Shown in pieces: positions 40,135-43,997 of a DNA stretch of 43,997 nucleotides. Positions within the stretch are counted from its first letter, which is position 1, and every line of letters begins with the position of its first letter. The DNA is taken from the NCBI GenBank assembly GCA_902783375.1, contig CACZQN010000059.1, positions 1 to 43,997 on the forward strand. The letters are read 5' to 3'. The translations under genes were made by a program, and so were the position numbers. The DNA is from an uncultured Lachnospiraceae bacterium. GTDB lineage: Bacteria > Bacillota > Clostridia > Lachnospirales > Lachnospiraceae. The notes under the pieces were generated by a model. It made no database searches, was not told the DNA's origin, and was given only the letters and a program-made list of their open reading frames with translations.

Positions 40135-42398
40135 TTAGTGATTCACTACGATATCAAACTCTGCAGTTACAGTACCATAGTTGTAAACAGCATGTACTGT
40201 ATTAACAGCCGGGTTCTTGATGGTAACTTTGACATTCAGAGTGCTGTTACCTTCAATTGTATCATCAGCTGTGAAGCCGCTGATAGTGATATACGGAGTG
40301 TAATCATCTGTGGTATTGCCATACTGGTCAGCAACTTCAACCTGAGACTTAAAGGTAGCAGTTTTAGCTTCTGCACCAAGAGTAATACCAGATGGATTCT
40401 TAACAAGCTTAACTGTTGTAGCCTTACGAGGAGCATTGCTATACTCATAGGACTTAGAAATAACAGTACCAGCCTTGTTTGCAATAACAACAGATACGTT
40501 GCCGTTCTCTGTCTTTACAGCAGCACCATCGATCTTAGCGACTTTAGCCTTAGCGCCATCATCTTCACCTGGACGTCTGACGACGAAATCTGCACCAGCT
40601 ACAAGAGAAACTTTAACTCCATTGTAGTTACCGGTAACAGCAGGTGTAAACTCGGATCCAGCTTCTTTCAGAGTGATATCACCGATAGCATAGCCAGTAA
40701 CATCTTCAATTGTTGCAAGCGCAATGTTGAAGCTGTAGTCACTACCAGTAACATCAGATACACTTGCTGTTACAGTAGTGGAAGCCGACACCTTCTTATC
40801 GACCGGTGTAACATTAACTGCAGTTACACGATCATCTTCTTTAGCACAAGTGCCATTCAGATTTTCAGCCGGTGCAACATAGAACTGAACATTCTTTGTC
40901 TTCTGCGCATCAGTAATAGCGTTGCCATACTGGTCTACAAAGAGCATATCGCCCTGAGCGATAGTAATGGATCCAGTAGAAGCAGTTTTAGCAAGAGCTA
41001 CACCATCTTTTACACCAGAGATAGCAACTACACGTGGGTTTTCCTGAACAGAAAGCTGAACGGTAGAAACCTTCATGGTGTCAGACATAAATGTCAGAAT
41101 AGCCGGAACAGCGATCGTATTCTTGTTGTCCTCTGCATTGTAGAACAGTTTTGCAGTACCGTCAGCAGCACGCTCTACTGTAACGTGCGGCACAGTCAAT
41201 GCATTGCCCTTTTCATCCGTATAGGACTTGTAACCGTTCTTGTTATCGAACGAAGTCATGCCATTAATAAGAGCATCAATAGCAGCAAAGGAAGTAACTT
41301 CCTTACCTTCAGTATCGATTGCGGTGTAGTTAAGAGGATTCTTAGTTCCGCCATAAATAACATCTGCAGAAACAGTAAAGGAATCAATCTTTACTTTAGC
41401 AACAACTTCAAGTGTCTGAGAATCTGTATTACCATTCTTTGTGTTTACAGCAAGAACAGTAACAGAACCAGCAGCTGCAATGTTGCCAGTTGCGCTAACG
41501 GTAGCACCGTTTGCAACAGCAAGTTTCTTAGCAATTACTTTAGCACCATCTACAGTAACTACTTCAAACTTATTGTTTGTTGTCAGTCCAGTAGCAGATG
41601 CAACGTTTACTGTAAGAGATGCACCATCAGTAGAGGTCATGCCATACTGATCCTTACCAGCATAAACAAGATACAGATTATCGATCTTATCACCTTCGGT
41701 AAGGGTTTCGACTTTCTTTACAGTATTTCCGTTAATGCTGTAAACGCCCTTGAACTCAACGTTTGTGAGCTGAGAAGCATTACCAACAGGAAGAATCTTG
41801 GATGCGTTTACACCGTTCTTGTTATTAACAATAACAAGGCTGACCTGAGAAAGGCCTGGTGTATATGGAGTAGCAGAAGTAAACTCTACAGTTCCATTAG
41901 AATAACCCTTTGGAGAGTCAGAACCACTAAAAGTGAGTTCGCCTGCATTCCAAGTCATCTTGGTGATATCCTCACCAAATTCATTCTCAACCTTGTAGTA
42001 AGCGATAGCGGTGTAGGTACCAGTCTTAACTGCGGTCTCCGGATCGATGATGATCTTGGAAACAGTAGCGCTGACAACCTTGAATGCAACCGGATCACTG
42101 TCCTTGAAGGTCAGAGTGTAGTCACCAGCCTGCAGCTTAGCAGCAGCGGAGGTAAGGATAGCTTCTGTCTTAGCATCGTTCAGAGCTACGCTCTTGATGT
42201 TGACAGCAACGGTACCCTTCTTAACAACATAATCAGCTACAACATCAGTCAGGTTCTTTCCAGTAACCTTGATGGTGTTTGTGCCAGCCTGCTCAGCAGT
42301 AAGGTTGTTACCTACATTGATTGTAAGGGTAGCAGTCTTAGCATACTTCGCATTCTTTGTCTCAGAGTTAGCGGTGATTGTCAGTGTAGTGGTGCCAT
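40135..42398 (-). pseudogene. inverted, 5'-truncated second copy of the S-layer-like gene (silent cassette?)
   Basis: Leftward, about 753 codons with no stop, homologous to residues 210-923 of the 30843 product, including TAEQAG.NTIKVTGK, PYTPGLSQVSLVIV, VYAGKDQYGMTSTDGA, LEV.AKVKIDSFTVSADV and the same C-terminus EFDIVVNH. It has no signal peptide, start codon, SD or promoter. Homology begins sharply at 42398 with 34 bp identical to 31468-31501. It carries several small in-frame insertions against copy 1 and uses more GCA, GTA and ACA codons. Just upstream lies the recombinase stop codon in the same frame. Either a silent donor for antigenic variation or a gene cut by an integrative element. 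Confidence 0.85.
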
Positions 42399-42429
42399 TT
42401 TTGCAATAAACGCTGATTTCCTTCGCTTC

Positions 42430-43722
42430 TCAGTTACCATTAACAGGATCTGGTACCGGAAACGTACCATGAGATGTGATCGATGGGCTGAAATCTCTGT
42501 GCGCCGCAGCAATCGCCCTGTCCATGCCCTGCATCTGCACAAGGTCAAGAACCTTCGCAAGCTCGCGCTGCTTGCTCGGATACAGATGGCTGTAGATATT
42601 CAGTGTCGTCTCCACTTTCTCGTGGCCGAGGCGCTCGGAGATCAGGAGTGGGGAGAAGCCGAGCTCGATCAGAAGGCTTGCATGGGAGTGCCGGAGATCG
42701 TGGATGCGGATACGTCGGACACCAGTCCTGGCACAGCCGGTCTTCATGGCATATTGCAGGTAATACTTCGTGTGCGGGAAGAGACGGTCTTGCTTGCCGA
42801 GTTTCATCGAGAAGATATACAGTGCCGTAAGATCTGCAAGAAATCTTGGCAGGTAGATTGTCCGCCTGCTCTTTGGCGTCTTGGGCGGCGTCATGACATC
42901 CCTCCCGTTGATTCGCTGGTAGGAGTAATGCACGGTCAATGTCCCCTCCCGCAGGTTGAAATCCGCGGGCGTGAGTGCAAGCAGTTCTCCGCACCGCAGT
43001 CCCGTCCAGAAGAGAAGAGAGAAGGCGACAAATCCCGGCTTTCCGGACTGGGATGTGAGGAAGGTATTGAATTCGTCCAGCGTCCAGAACTGGATCTCGC
43101 CCTCGGAGGAGGAGAGATGGTCGGACTGATCATCTGAGGAGGAGAGGAAACCGTCAGACAGTCCGCCTGAAGCGGAGAATTCTCTTTTGTCTGATAATGG
43201 AGACGATTCGACCTTTTCACGTGAATTCATCAGCATTTTCCGCACGGCGGCCTGCTGGCTGATTGGCTCAACGAGGTGGCAAGGATTCTGACGCAGGCCG
43301 CAGTAGCGGACGGCATAATTCATCATGGCGGAGAGTTCCGCCCAGATGAGCTTGAGATAAGAAGAAGCATAGTTCGTCGAAAGCAATTCATTCTGCAGAA
43401 GACGGAGGGCAGCGGGTGTCAGCTCAGAAACGGGGATATTGCCAAGCAGTGGCAGCAGAATATCCTGAATGATGTGGTTTTTTGTGAGCATCGTGGTTTC
43501 CCGGAGCCGGAGCGTCGAATCCGCAAGATACCGCCCTGCGAGCGTCTGCGTCGTAATATCCGTCGACAGGGAATGCATCTCCAGAAACGAGGTTTCGAAG
43601 GCAAGCGCTTCCTTCCTCGTCCGAAAACCGGTCTTTTTCTTTTGTTTTGTATTGCCGAGGGCATCACGGTAGCGGAACTTCACAAACCAGGTCCCTCGCT
43701 GCTGATCCTTATAAGCTGGCAT
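42430..43722 (-). CDS. tyrosine recombinase / phage-type integrase
   Basis: 430 residues. The N-terminal arm-binding domain is RGTWFVKFRYRDALGNTKQKKKTGF. A SAM-like core-binding domain follows, then a Ser/Asp-rich stretch (about 185-215). The catalytic domain shows Arg in WTGLRCGELLAL, HDLRHSHASLL and GHEKVETTLNIYSHLY with the probable nucleophile Tyr. It therefore looks active. The start at 43722 is the second ATG of a pair, 5 nt after GGAGG. Resembles integrases of integrative/conjugative elements and phages. No excisionase or phage genes are in view. It ends 31 bp from the truncated surface gene, the place where an att site would be expected. Confidence 0.92.
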   Translation of the reverse strand: MPAYKDQQRGTWFVKFRYRDALGNTKQKKKTGFRTRKEALAFETSFLEMHSLSTDITTQTLAGRYLADSTLRLRETTMLTKNHIIQDILLPLLGNIPVSELTPAALRLLQNELLSTNYASSYLKLIWAELSAMMNYAVRYCGLRQNPCHLVEPISQQAAVRKMLMNSREKVESSPLSDKREFSASGGLSDGFLSSSDDQSDHLSSSEGEIQFWTLDEFNTFLTSQSGKPGFVAFSLLFWTGLRCGELLALTPADFNLREGTLTVHYSYQRINGRDVMTPPKTPKSRRTIYLPRFLADLTALYIFSMKLGKQDRLFPHTKYYLQYAMKTGCARTGVRRIRIHDLRHSHASLLIELGFSPLLISERLGHEKVETTLNIYSHLYPSKQRELAKVLDLVQMQGMDRAIAAAHRDFSPSITSHGTFPVPDPVNGN

Positions 43723-43855
43723 CATCTCCTCCTTTCTGAGAGAGTGGTGAAACTTGAAACATGTTGGGGGAACCAAGTGAGCATAAGGTGTAACGCGTAA
43801 GCTTCAGCTTGTTGGCGCAAGATGAAACATGCTTTACAGACGGTTCCATGACTTG

Positions 43856-43885
43856 ATTATAGCATCGGACAGAAAGGACGGGCAA
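43856..43885 (-). promoter_or_regulatory. promoter of the integrase gene
   Basis: Minus-strand TTGCCC (43880-43885), 18-bp spacer, TGC-TATAAT (43856-43861, extended -10). Leader of about 130 nt. Confidence 0.55.
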
Positions 43886-43970
43886 GGAGAATTGACTTTC
43901 TGAGCGCGTGGGGGGATGCGGACGAAATCCTGGACCAAAATGAGGTCAATAACAGGAGGAGGTCACGCAC

Positions 43971-43997
43971 ATGTATTCCTACGAAGAACGGCTTAAA
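43971..43997 (+). CDS. start of an IS3-family-like transposase (cut by window end)
   Basis: ATG at 43971 preceded by AGGAGG; the nine visible codons read MYSYEERLK, an opening common in IS3-type OrfA/transposase proteins. Only the N-terminus is in the window and the left inverted repeat is not identified. Confidence 0.5.

Noticed and set aside
40138-43137. 999-codon rightward open frame opposite the second S-layer-like copy and integrase
   Set aside because: It runs antisense through two recognisable genes and has low-complexity composition; a shadow of the biased codon use.
42430-43997. Complete prophage
   Set aside because: Only an integrase and the start of an IS3-like transposase are visible; no phage structural, replication or repressor genes are in the window.

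Overview
The window reads as chromosomal DNA of a Gram-positive anaerobe of the Clostridia, most like Lachnospiraceae. This is inferred from protein types, not from a marker gene. The supporting types are a membrane-anchored AraC-type regulator beside an orphan lipoprotein solute-binding protein, a DUF4317-type protein, a SleB-like cell wall hydrolase, secreted proteins with bacterial Ig-like domains, a sortase-like LPxTG variant, ferredoxin-linked indolepyruvate oxidoreductase, and the AAA-ATPase/PD-(D/E)XK family common in gut Firmicutes. Promoters are standard sigma-A type and ribosome binding sites are strong (GGAGG).

Region 1 (1-16.9 kb) looks like a catabolic island. It holds an AraC-type sensor-regulator, a divergent solute-binding lipoprotein, three type-B carboxylesterases, a ROK-family repressor, and a leftward set of an MBL-fold hydrolase, a zinc alcohol dehydrogenase and a TIM-barrel sugar isomerase. 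A ferredoxin-like aldo/keto reductase closes it. A near-identical long palindrome recurs four times, plus one damaged copy, around the ROK gene and the leftward genes, so these probably form one ROK regulon. A plausible joint role is uptake and breakdown of an esterified carbohydrate or glycoside; the substrate cannot be read from the sequence.

Region 2 (16.9-30.5 kb) is a cell-envelope region. A highly ordered noncoding array of eight 33-bp inverted-repeat units precedes an operon for a sortase-type surface protein and two paralogous secreted proteins. Then come a Cys-type glutathione peroxidase, an operon of NlpC/P60 hydrolase, DUF4317 protein, O-antigen-ligase-like membrane protein and small membrane protein, a SleB-like hydrolase, threonine synthase, and a third secreted paralogue with a Thr/Glu-rich tail.

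Region 3 (30.5-44 kb) holds a 923-residue S-layer-like Ig-domain protein with a strong promoter and long leader. After it come a leftward AAA/PD-(D/E)XK protein and an iorA-iorB-paaK operon with an attenuator-like leader. Next, in inverted orientation, is a 2.26-kb promoterless, 5'-truncated but frame-intact second copy of the S-layer-like gene. It abuts a tyrosine recombinase gene, and the start of an IS3-like transposase follows at the window edge. This layout suggests surface-antigen switching by inversion or gene conversion, or a surface gene interrupted by an integrative element.

Scattered between genes are intergenic elements bounded by inverted repeats and folding into several hairpins. 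Two of them (4414-4570 and 27412-27590) are clearly related and show compensatory base changes in their stems.
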